Assembly: GCA_015059545.1 (NCBI GenBank)
Contig: SVAG01000004.1
Coordinates: forward strand, 90,361 to 154,360
From: Lactobacillales bacterium
Lineage (GTDB): Bacteria > Bacillota_I > Bacilli_A > RF39 > UBA660
Direction: 5' to 3'
DNA length: 64,000 bases
Part shown: piece by piece, positions 1 through 7,427 of the stretch
Layout: the number at the start of each line of letters is the position of its first letter
Numbering within the stretch: position 1 is the first letter of the stretch
Translations under genes and position numbers: made by a program
Notes under the pieces: generated by a model
The model's input: the letters and a program-made list of their open reading frames with translations, nothing else
Told to the model about the DNA's origin: nothing
Databases searched by the model: none

Positions 1-704
1 GTTTGATGTTCAGAGTGTCCTGGTCTTGCTGCAACACTATCTGCCCATTTTTCTCCTTTATTGTTAGAATAAGAATTCCATAATTTTTCTTGATAATCAT
101 AAGTTCTATATGCTGATGTAATAATAAGACTTAAATCTTCTTTTTTTGCATCAGTCCACATTTCAATAAATTTTTCATAAACTTCTTTTTTTATTTGATT
201 TTCTCCATATGCATATAAGTTTTTAACATCAACTAAATCTGTAGGAGTATATTCTTTAGTAAGATTATTGTATTTATTTACTAACATTAAATTGCCATCT
301 TCTACTTTTGTTTTAGTAACTGCTTTTTCATCATAAAATTTGTAATTTGCTTTAGTATTAATCATGCTTATAGTATATGATAAATCATCATTTTCACTTT
401 TTTTATAATATTCTATATATTTATCTAAATTAGAAAATATAAAATATTTTTGTTTCATAAATTTAACTATTAATTTATTATATTTTTTATTAAGTAGTTT
501 ATTTATTTGTTTGTTATCTAATTTCTTTATCTCTTTTATTTCTTTTTCTGAATATCCGATTTGTAATAATTTATAGTCATAACTGTTTTTATAATCAATT
601 CTTTCTTTAATATTTGAAATTCCCGCAATCAAAGCAATTATAATAAGTAGTGAAAGTACAAACAATTTTATGACTTTCTTTTTAATTCTTCTTCTTTTTT
701 TCAT
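1..704 (-). CDS. VanY-type D-alanyl-D-alanine carboxypeptidase (M15B), C-terminus beyond window
   Basis: Not closed at its 3' end: the minus-strand frame runs off the window start after about 234 codons. The ATG at 704 follows AGGTGATACT, a normal ribosome site here. A lysine/arginine-rich start and one hydrophobic segment (about residues 12-30) predict a membrane-anchored protein facing the cell wall. Near residue 195 it has SAYRTYDYQ and at the visible end RPGHSEHQ; these are the S-x-Y-R and PG-x-S-x-H motifs of the M15B zinc carboxypeptidases that trim the terminal D-Ala of peptidoglycan stem peptides. The second half of the zinc site (HxxD and the later His) lies outside the window. Likely a housekeeping wall enzyme rather than vancomycin resistance, since no van genes are nearby. 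Confidence 0.85.
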   Translation of the reverse strand, partial: MKKRRRIKKKVIKLFVLSLLIIIALIAGISNIKERIDYKNSYDYKLLQIGYSEKEIKEIKKLDNKQINKLLNKKYNKLIVKFMKQKYFIFSNLDKYIEYYKKSENDDLSYTISMINTKANYKFYDEKAVTKTKVEDGNLMLVNKYNNLTKEYTPTDLVDVKNLYAYGENQIKKEVYEKFIEMWTDAKKEDLSLIITSAYRTYDYQEKLWNSYSNNKGEKWADSVAARPGHSEHQ

Positions 705-802
705 AGTATCACCTAGTTTAATTATAACATGTTTTATAAAAAAGTAAATGTATATATTTAAATATTTAAAACATTATAATAATAAGAAAATAGAGGTGTA
801 TT

Positions 803-1315
803 ATGGAACTTTTTTTATTATGTTTGAAAATATTTTTTGTTCGAATAATAGATGTATCATTAGGTACTATTAGAACAATAGTTACAGTTAAAGATAGAAG
901 AATTATTGCTTCTTTAATAGGTTTTATAGAAGTATTTGTATGGTTTGTTATTGTAAAAGAAGCTTTAAATACAGATGAAACAAGTTTATTTGTCGCAATT
1001 TCTTATGCTTTAGGTTTTTCAACTGGTACATATATAGGTTCTTATTTATCTAACAAATATATAAAAGGAAATTTTGGAGTACAAGTAATAACTAGTAAAG
1101 AAATTTTAATTAAAAAATTAAGAAGTGTTGGGTATGCTGTATCAGTAATAGATGTTAAAGGTCATTATGAAGATATAGAAAAATTTATGTTATTTATAGA
1201 AATAGATAAACATGATTTTAACCATTTAAAAGATTTTATAAAATTATATGATAAAAAAGCTTTTATTGTTGTAAATGAAACTAAGTATGTACAAAATGGA
1301 TATTTTCAAAAATAA
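803..1315 (+). CDS. UPF0316 / DUF2179 membrane protein
   Basis: 170 aa with three hydrophobic segments in the first 95 residues followed by a small soluble alpha/beta domain. The N-terminus with RIIDVSLGTIRTI and the later GYAVSVIDVKG and FIEIDKHDF pattern match the UPF0316 family (N-terminal membrane part, C-terminal DUF2179). The function of the family is unknown; DUF2179 domains are thought to sense or bind small ligands. The start ATG follows GAGGTG at ideal distance. It is divergent from the VanY-like gene and 27 bases upstream of the transglutaminase-like gene, so the two may be cotranscribed. Confidence 0.8.
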   Translation: MELFLLCLKIFFVRIIDVSLGTIRTIVTVKDRRIIASLIGFIEVFVWFVIVKEALNTDETSLFVAISYALGFSTGTYIGSYLSNKYIKGNFGVQVITSKEILIKKLRSVGYAVSVIDVKGHYEDIEKFMLFIEIDKHDFNHLKDFIKLYDKKAFIVVNETKYVQNGYFQK

Positions 1316-1342
1316 TATGTTATAATTATACTAGGTGTTAGT

Positions 1343-2446
1343 ATGAAGAAAATATTTAAAATATTAATTTTCGTTTGTGTTGTTTTTTTTATAATAGGTT
1401 TTGTTAGATATAAAAAGAATAATAAAATATATAATATGTTAACAGATGATTATAAACAAAAATATTATATAAATGAATTATATGAATCTAAAGAAATAAA
1501 TTATAGATTAATATTAAATAAAAGAGAAAAAAAACTATATGATTTTTATATTAATAAAATTATTAATTTTGAAAATAATTTTTCATTTGATTTAAGTGAA
1601 TATGATTATACTTATAGTCATGAATATTTTGAAAAAATATCAAAAATTAATAGAGCTGTAATGATGGATCATCCAGAACTTATTTATTTTGGTTATCCAG
1701 AAATGAGTAAACAAAAAAATTCGAAAATAGTTACTATAAAAATACATTATATAATGAATAAAGAAGAATACTTAAAAAATATTAAAATGATAAAAAATCA
1801 AATTGAAAATATTAAAAATGAAACTATAAATATGGATGAATATTCAAAAGTTAAATATGTTTATGAATATTTAGGAAATAAAAATAATTATGGAAATCAA
1901 TCTGATCCAGTTAGTCAATCAGCATATGCAGCATTTAATGATAATTTATCTCCTGTGTGTGCTGGATATGGTAGGGCTTCACAAATTATTTTTAATAATA
2001 TAGGTGTTACTTCTATGTTAATATCTGGTGATTTAAAATCTACATGGCTTACAGGAGATAGTCATGAATGGAATGTAGTAAAAATAAAAAATCAATATTA
2101 TATATATGATGTAACACAAAGTAGTATTTTAAAAGGTACTACTGGAAAAATATCGTATGTAGGATTTTTAACTAAAAATAAAAGTATTTATTCAGCAGAG
2201 TATAAGAAAAGTAATCCTTATATAAATGGAAAAGAATATGACTATTATGAGATGAATAACTTAGTTTATTCATATAATAGAAAAAAAACAAATGAATTAA
2301 AATCATTATTAAAAAATAAATATACAGAATTAAAAATGAAAAATATAAGTGAATTTAAAAATGATTATTCCGATATAAAAATGGAATTAAATTTAAAAAC
2401 ATATTATGTTATAGATGATATTGTTGTTTTAGAAAAGAATAATTAA
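1343..2446 (+). CDS. Membrane-anchored transglutaminase-like protein
   Basis: 367 aa with an N-terminal signal anchor (about residues 5-22). The middle holds the transglutaminase-like catalytic triad order: Cys in SPVCAGYGRASQ, His in GDSHEWNVV and Asp in YIYDVTQSS. This papain-like fold in bacteria usually acts as an extracytoplasmic peptidase or crosslinking enzyme, often on cell-wall or surface proteins. The setting between two D-Ala-D-Ala carboxypeptidases fits an envelope role. The stop codon lies inside a palindromic terminator. The substrate cannot be told from sequence. Confidence 0.75.
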   Translation: MKKIFKILIFVCVVFFIIGFVRYKKNNKIYNMLTDDYKQKYYINELYESKEINYRLILNKREKKLYDFYINKIINFENNFSFDLSEYDYTYSHEYFEKISKINRAVMMDHPELIYFGYPEMSKQKNSKIVTIKIHYIMNKEEYLKNIKMIKNQIENIKNETINMDEYSKVKYVYEYLGNKNNYGNQSDPVSQSAYAAFNDNLSPVCAGYGRASQIIFNNIGVTSMLISGDLKSTWLTGDSHEWNVVKIKNQYYIYDVTQSSILKGTTGKISYVGFLTKNKSIYSAEYKKSNPYINGKEYDYYEMNNLVYSYNRKKTNELKSLLKNKYTELKMKNISEFKNDYSDIKMELNLKTYYVIDDIVVLEKNN

Positions 2447-2460
2447 TTATTCTTTTTTTT
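2434..2460 (+). terminator. Rho-independent terminator overlapping the transglutaminase stop
   Basis: Self-complementary AAAGAATAATTAATTATTCT with a following run of eight T. The stop codon TAA is in the loop region. Confidence 0.75.
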
Positions 2461-2493
2461 ATTTAATTTCATAATCTTTATTAGAGGTGAATT

Positions 2494-3672
2494 ATGAAGA
2501 AATTTGTAGGTATGTTTTTAATATTATTATTTGTATTTCCTAGTATCGTATTAGCTAGTGATACAATAAGTGTTAATAAGGAAGTTGCAGATATAGCTGG
2601 AAATGCTAAAAGTGCTATTTTAATAGAAGCAACAACTGGTAAAATTATATTTGAAAAGAATTCGCATGAAAAATTAGCTCCTGCTTCTATGACTAAAATT
2701 ATGAGTATGTTACTTATCATGGAAAACATTGATAAAGGAGTTATTAGTTGGGATGATACAGTAACAACAAGTGAAAATGCATCTAGTATGGGTGGAAGTC
2801 AAATACTTCTTGAAACTGGAGAACAAATGAGTGTTTATGATATGTTTAAAGGTATAGCTGTAGCAAGTGGAAATGATGCTGTAGTAGCTTTAGCTGAATA
2901 TATTGCAGGATCAGAAGAAGAATTCGTTAATATGATGAACAAAAAAGCTAAAGAGTTAGGATTAAAAGATACAGTGTTTAAAAATCCTCATGGTCTTGAT
3001 ACAGCAAATCACTATTCAAGTGCATATGATATGGCTTTTATTGCTAAAGAATTAGTTAAATATGAAAAAGTATTTGAATTTACTTCCATTTATGAAGATT
3101 ATTTAAGAAAAGGTACAGATAGAGAATTATGGTTAGTAAATACAAATAAATTAGTTAGATTTAACCCAATAGTAGATGGACTTAAAACTGGATTTACTAG
3201 TGAAGCAGGGTATTGTTTAACTGCAACAGCTAAGAAAAATAATATGAGACTTATATCAGTTGTAATGGGAGAACCTGATACTAAAACAAGAAATAGTGAA
3301 ACAACAAGTTTACTTGATTATGGATTTGCTAAATATAAAGCAGAAAATATAGTAACAAAAGATACAGTAATAGATAAATTAAAAATAGAAAAAGCTTCTA
3401 ATAAAAGTGTGGATATTACACCAATTAATGACTATTCAGTGATTTTAGAAAAAACAGATAAAATAGGTAAAATAACTTATGATTTAAAATTAAAAAATAT
3501 AAAGCTTCCTATTAAAAAAGGAGATAAAATAGGTACACTAATAATAAAAGAAGATAATAAAAAAATAAGTGAAGTAGATGTTACTGTAAAACAAAATTTA
3601 AAGAAAGCTAATATGTTAGAATTATATGGAACTTATTTAAAAAGTATATTAAATGGAAATATTAATTTTTAG
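2494..3672 (+). CDS. D-alanyl-D-alanine carboxypeptidase, S11 family (DacF/PBP5-like)
   Basis: 392 aa with a signal peptide ending near FPSIVLAS (residues 15-22). All three active-site motifs of low-molecular-weight penicillin-binding proteins are present: SMTK (Ser65/Lys68), SGN (125-127) and KTG (231-233). A beta-rich C-terminal domain of about 110 residues follows, as in PBP5/DacF, with a final helix that could associate with the membrane. The enzyme removes the terminal D-Ala from peptidoglycan pentapeptides outside the membrane. AGAGGTG lies seven bases before the ATG. Length is normal for DacF-type proteins. Confidence 0.93.
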   Translation: MKKFVGMFLILLFVFPSIVLASDTISVNKEVADIAGNAKSAILIEATTGKIIFEKNSHEKLAPASMTKIMSMLLIMENIDKGVISWDDTVTTSENASSMGGSQILLETGEQMSVYDMFKGIAVASGNDAVVALAEYIAGSEEEFVNMMNKKAKELGLKDTVFKNPHGLDTANHYSSAYDMAFIAKELVKYEKVFEFTSIYEDYLRKGTDRELWLVNTNKLVRFNPIVDGLKTGFTSEAGYCLTATAKKNNMRLISVVMGEPDTKTRNSETTSLLDYGFAKYKAENIVTKDTVIDKLKIEKASNKSVDITPINDYSVILEKTDKIGKITYDLKLKNIKLPIKKGDKIGTLIIKEDNKKISEVDVTVKQNLKKANMLELYGTYLKSILNGNINF

Positions 3673-3692
3673 AACATTTTATATGTTCTTTT
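3671..3692 (+). terminator. Terminator after the S11 carboxypeptidase
   Basis: AGAACAT and ATGTTCT arms around a five-base loop, followed by TTTTATT. The stop codon TAG overlaps the first base of the stem. Confidence 0.75.
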
Positions 3693-3693
3693 A

Positions 3694-3722
3694 TTGTTTA
3701 ACAAACAAATGTATGGTATAAT
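3694..3722 (+). promoter_or_regulatory. Promoter with LexA-like box for the Bro-N/polymerase unit
   Basis: TTGTTT (3694-3699) and TATAAT (3717-3722) with a 17-base spacer. The spacer contains CAAACAAATGTATG (3702-3715), which matches the Gram-positive LexA consensus CGAAC-N4-GTTCG at 7 of 10 fixed positions. The core CAAACAAATGTA recurs upstream of dinD. The downstream Y-family polymerase is a typical SOS gene, which supports the reading. Confidence 0.55.
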
Positions 3723-3810
3723 TAAATAGAAAAGAAGACAAAATATAAAGAGATAGAATAAAGAAGATTTGTAGTAATATTTATACTTAGTATAAGAGGA
3801 GGAAACAAAA

Positions 3811-4659
3811 TTGAAAGAAAATAAAATAGATACTATTACAAATTTATTTGAAGGTAGTGAAATAAGAAGCATATGGGATAGTGAGAAAGAAGATTACTAT
3901 TTTAGTGTGGTTGATGTTATTGGTGTATTGACTGAAAGTAGTGATCCTTCACATTATTGGAGAACCTTAAAATCAAGAATGATTAAAGAAGGAAATGAAA
4001 CCGTCACAAATTGTGACAGGTTCAAATTAAAAGCAAAAGATGGTAAAATGCGTATAACTGATATGCTAGATACTGAAGGAATATTTAGATTAATTGAATC
4101 TGTACCTAGCCCTAAAGCAGAACCATTTAAAATGTGGTTAGCGTCTTTAGGAAAAGAAAGAATTGATGAAGTTTTTGATCCAGAAAAAGCAATTGATAGA
4201 GCTATTGATTATTATCGTAAAAAAGGTTATTCAGATATCTGGATTGAAGTTAGATTAAAAGGTATACTTAATCGTAAAAAATTAACAGATGTATGGAAAG
4301 AAAATGGTATAACTGAAAATTATGAATATGCAATGTTAACAAATGAAATATATAAAAATTGGTCTGGTATGAAAGCTCAAGAATATAAAGATTTTAAAGG
4401 TATTAGAAAAGAATCATTAAGAGATAATATGACAGATATAGAAGTAATACTTACTGACTTAGGTGAAGTAACTGCAAGAGATATAGCTAAACAAGAACGT
4501 CCTCAAGGTTTGAAAGATAATTTGGCTGTTGCTAAAAGAGGTGGAGAAGTATCTAAAATAGCAAGAGAATCTTATGAGTTACAAACTGGTCATAGTGCTA
4601 TAACTAATAAGAATTCTATTGGTGGAAGATATATTGATACTAGTAAACAATTAAATTAA
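3811..4659 (+). CDS. Bro-N domain protein (phage antirepressor / DinD-like)
   Basis: 282 aa, TTG start at 3811 preceded by AGAGGAGG at eight-base spacing; no in-frame ATG competes. Residues 10-115 match the Bro-N domain: SVVDVIGVLTESSDPSHYW, then DTEGIFRLIESVPSPKAEPF, the signature seen in phage antirepressors and BRO proteins that bind DNA. The C-terminal half (DIWIEVRLKGILNRKKLTD onward) is shared with chromosomal antirepressor-like proteins of gut Firmicutes. It sits 26 bases before a Y-family DNA polymerase behind a LexA-like box, so it is probably SOS-induced with it. No phage genes surround it. A long inverted repeat lies within its Bro-N coding region. Confidence 0.75.
   Translation: MKENKIDTITNLFEGSEIRSIWDSEKEDYYFSVVDVIGVLTESSDPSHYWRTLKSRMIKEGNETVTNCDRFKLKAKDGKMRITDMLDTEGIFRLIESVPSPKAEPFKMWLASLGKERIDEVFDPEKAIDRAIDYYRKKGYSDIWIEVRLKGILNRKKLTDVWKENGITENYEYAMLTNEIYKNWSGMKAQEYKDFKGIRKESLRDNMTDIEVILTDLGEVTARDIAKQERPQGLKDNLAVAKRGGEVSKIARESYELQTGHSAITNKNSIGGRYIDTSKQLN
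3997..4023. repeat. Intragenic inverted repeat in the Bro-N coding region
   Basis: Arms of 13 bases around a one-base centre, with 11 of 13 pairs matching; the inner 15 bases GTCACAAATTGTGAC are perfect. It encodes the residues around TVTNCDRF and uses codons ACC, GTC, GAC, AGG and TTC, all uncommon in this AT-rich genome. Confidence 0.8.
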
Positions 4660-4685
4660 AATATATAATTAAGGAAGGTGATAAG

Positions 4686-5891
4686 ATGGATAAAATAATA
4701 ATGCATATAGATGTTAATAATGCCTTCTTATCATGGAGTGCACTTGATTTACTTAATAAAGGTTATAAATATGATATTAGAAATAGTTATGCAGTAATAG
4801 GTGGAGATGAAAGTAGAAGAAGTGGAATAGTACTTGCTAAAAGTAATAGTGCTAAAAAATTAGGAATAGTAACAGGAGAAACTTTATATAGTGCAAGACG
4901 TAAATGTAAGGTTCTTAGAACTTATTATCCTAATTATCATTTCTATCAAAAAATGTCTAAAAGTTTATTTGAATTACTTAGTAAATATACTGATGATATA
5001 GAAGTAGCTTCTATAGATGAATGTTATATGGATTACACAAAAATAAAACATTTATATGGGGATGAAGTAGAATTTGCACATAAACTAAAAAAAGAAGTAT
5101 ATGATACTTTAGGATTTACTGTTAATATAGGAATAGCTAATAATAAATTATGTGCTAAAATGGCTAGTGATTTTTCTAAACCATATAAAGTACATACTTT
5201 ATATGATAGTGAAGTTAAAGAAAAAATGTATCCTTTAAAAGTAGGGGAATTATTTGGAATTGGAAGAAAAACAGTTCCTAAATTAGAACAATTAGGAATA
5301 AATACTATTGAAGATTTAGCTAATTTTGATCCACTTGAACTTTCTAAATATTTTAAAAATCAAGCTATTAAAATGATCGAAAGTGCTAGAGGTATAAATA
5401 ATGATCCAGTAAAAAATATAAGAGATGAAAGAAAATGTTTAAGTAATGAAACAACATTAGAAAAAGATTTTACAGATAAAAATGAAATATTAGTTATTTT
5501 AAGAGAAATAAGTAATAATTTAGCTAAAATACTTAGAAGTGAAAACAAATATTGTAATGTAGTAGAAGTACATTTAAAAGATAATATGTTTAAAACAATA
5601 TCACATCAAAAGAAATTAAATAATGCGACTAATTTAACAAATGAAATATTTGAAGCTACTAAAGTACTTTTAAATGAAATGTATAATGGTGAACCTATTA
5701 GATTAATAGGTATAAGATTAGATAAATTAGTTAGTAAAAGTAATCATCAAGTATCTTTATTTGAAGAAATAAAGGTGAGAGATAAAGATATTAAATTAGA
5801 AGAAACTATTGATTCATTACAAAATAGATTTGGTGATAAAATAATAGGCAGTGCTAATAAAAGTAATAGAAATATAAAAAAGAAATACTAG
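4686..5891 (+). CDS. Y-family DNA polymerase (DNA polymerase IV / UmuC-like)
   Basis: 401 aa. The catalytic palm motifs are present: HIDVNNAF near the start (metal-binding Asp9) and ASIDECYMDYT around residue 107. The helix-hairpin-helix thumb region reads VGELFGIGRKTVPKLEQLGI near residue 180, and a little-finger domain follows. Such enzymes copy past damaged bases with low fidelity. It ends near residue 400 without a recognisable beta-clamp QLxLF box at the extreme end, but HQVSLFEEI about 50 residues before the end is a good clamp-binding candidate. AGGAAGGTG precedes the ATG. It is cotranscribed with the Bro-N gene and its stop overlaps the convergent AAA+ gene by four bases. Confidence 0.92.
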   Translation: MDKIIMHIDVNNAFLSWSALDLLNKGYKYDIRNSYAVIGGDESRRSGIVLAKSNSAKKLGIVTGETLYSARRKCKVLRTYYPNYHFYQKMSKSLFELLSKYTDDIEVASIDECYMDYTKIKHLYGDEVEFAHKLKKEVYDTLGFTVNIGIANNKLCAKMASDFSKPYKVHTLYDSEVKEKMYPLKVGELFGIGRKTVPKLEQLGINTIEDLANFDPLELSKYFKNQAIKMIESARGINNDPVKNIRDERKCLSNETTLEKDFTDKNEILVILREISNNLAKILRSENKYCNVVEVHLKDNMFKTISHQKKLNNATNLTNEIFEATKVLLNEMYNGEPIRLIGIRLDKLVSKSNHQVSLFEEIKVRDKDIKLEETIDSLQNRFGDKIIGSANKSNRNIKKKY

Positions 5892-5909
5892 TTTTTAGTA
5901 TTTCTTTTC
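5877..5909. terminator. Bidirectional terminator between the polymerase and ClpX-like genes
   Basis: AGAAATACTA and TAGTATTTCT arms around a five-base loop with A-tract on one side and T-tract on the other. Both stop codons lie in the hairpin, so it serves both convergent genes. Confidence 0.8.
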
Positions 5910-7336
5910 TTTCTTAATATATAAGGTGGTACTTGGTCTAATGATCTTTTAGTAACATTTATACTTTCATATACATCTTTATCATCAGATACTTCAAATA
6001 AAGCATCATCTAAAATTTCATTTAAAGTATTTTTAATACCGCTAGCACCAATACCTTTTTTATGTGCTATTTCTGCAATTTTTTTAATAGCTGCATCAGA
6101 TACATTTAATTTAACATTTTTTTCTTTAGCTAAATTTTTAAATTCGTCTAAACAATTGTTTCTTGAATGTCTAATAATATTTTCAATATCTTCTACAGTT
6201 AATTTTTCAACATTTATTAAACTAATTCTTCTTAAAAAATCATCTATAAGGCCATATTTTTTTAAATCATCTAATGTTATTTCTGAAAATTCTTTTTCAG
6301 AATTTGTAATATCACTACAAAAACCTATATTTTTTTTCTTTTTTACTATGTCTGTGAAAGCTCCTAATAATATAACAGTTAAATTATTTGTACTAAAATT
6401 AACATAATGTTCTTTTTCAAAAGAACCAACATTTATTCTAAAACTTGTTCCTTCCATTAAAGATAGTAAAGAATTTAAAAATCTCTTTCCAGATACATCA
6501 TCATCAGATGTGTTAACTTTTTTATCTATTTCATCGATAACTAATATTCCTTTTTCAGCAAGTGCTAAATTATTACCAGCTATATTATATAATTTTATAA
6601 GCATTTCTGATACTGAAGCTCCTTGGTATCCTGCTACTGAATATTGTTCAGAATCTTCGACAATTATTGGAATATTTGCTTTTTCTGCTATACTTCTAAA
6701 TATTTCTGTTTTACCGCATCCACTAGGACCAATAACAAGTAAATCTGTTTTGTTTCTATAATTTTTAATTTTAGTATTTTTATCGATTGTTATTATTGCT
6801 TTTTTTATTGCTTTATCTTGTCCAAAAACGCTTCCTTTTAAATAATTGTATACTTCTTTAACATCAAATTCAATATTTACTTCTTCTTCAGAAACCTCAT
6901 ATTTTTGTGAAAAATCTTTTATAACACTTTCATTTTCATTAAATGTATTATGTTCACAAGTTGCTATAATTATTTTTTCATCAGTATCTGGTTCAATTTT
7001 ATAAGTACTTGTTATATCTTTTTCTTTATCATATTCTTGGATATAATCGTAATCAGTTATATCATCTCTATATTCAATTGTAGCATCTTCTAATGAATAA
7101 CCTGCATATATATTTGTTAACTCTTTAATAGGCAAAGCAAATCCAATTCCAAGTTCTTCTTCTGACATTGTACCTTCATATAAATTTCCAATATTTTCTT
7201 CAAATCCATCTACTTTAAAAGAAAATTGATTAATAGGTATACATTTTACTACGTTAAGTGGTGTTAAAGTAGTAATATTTTCTTTTTCATAGTTTTGAAG
7301 TTGAAAAACGATTCCAATATGTGTATATTTTTCCAT
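5888..7336 (-). CDS. ClpX-like AAA+ ATPase with an unfamiliar N-terminal domain
   Basis: 482 aa. The C-terminal two thirds form a ClpX/HslU-type AAA+ module: Walker A GPSGCGKTE near residue 205, Walker B GILVIDEIDK near 265, LLSLMEGT, a FLRRIS sensor-2 region arginine motif and the small domain with GASGIKNTLNEIL. The first about 160 residues are acidic and contain no Cys4 zinc finger, so this is not canonical ClpX. By analogy it would unfold proteins, perhaps for ClpP or alone; the partner is unknown. Whether the ClpP-contacting IGF-type loop exists cannot be seen: GFCSDITNSE occupies the expected stretch. GGGGTGG precedes the ATG. Monocistronic. Confidence 0.75.
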   Translation of the reverse strand: MEKYTHIGIVFQLQNYEKENITTLTPLNVVKCIPINQFSFKVDGFEENIGNLYEGTMSEEELGIGFALPIKELTNIYAGYSLEDATIEYRDDITDYDYIQEYDKEKDITSTYKIEPDTDEKIIIATCEHNTFNENESVIKDFSQKYEVSEEEVNIEFDVKEVYNYLKGSVFGQDKAIKKAIITIDKNTKIKNYRNKTDLLVIGPSGCGKTEIFRSIAEKANIPIIVEDSEQYSVAGYQGASVSEMLIKLYNIAGNNLALAEKGILVIDEIDKKVNTSDDDVSGKRFLNSLLSLMEGTSFRINVGSFEKEHYVNFSTNNLTVILLGAFTDIVKKKKNIGFCSDITNSEKEFSEITLDDLKKYGLIDDFLRRISLINVEKLTVEDIENIIRHSRNNCLDEFKNLAKEKNVKLNVSDAAIKKIAEIAHKKGIGASGIKNTLNEILDDALFEVSDDKDVYESINVTKRSLDQVPPYILRKKRNTKN

Positions 7337-7427
7337 AAAACCACCCCGATTAGTTTTCTATTCTAACATATTTAAGATTTAAAAACAATCATTTTTATGA
7401 TATAATTTTTATGGAAAGTAGGTTATT

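Noticed and set aside
3669..3872. Minus-strand frame upstream of the Bro-N gene
   Set aside because: It covers the promoter and the start of a well-supported gene and has low-complexity composition.
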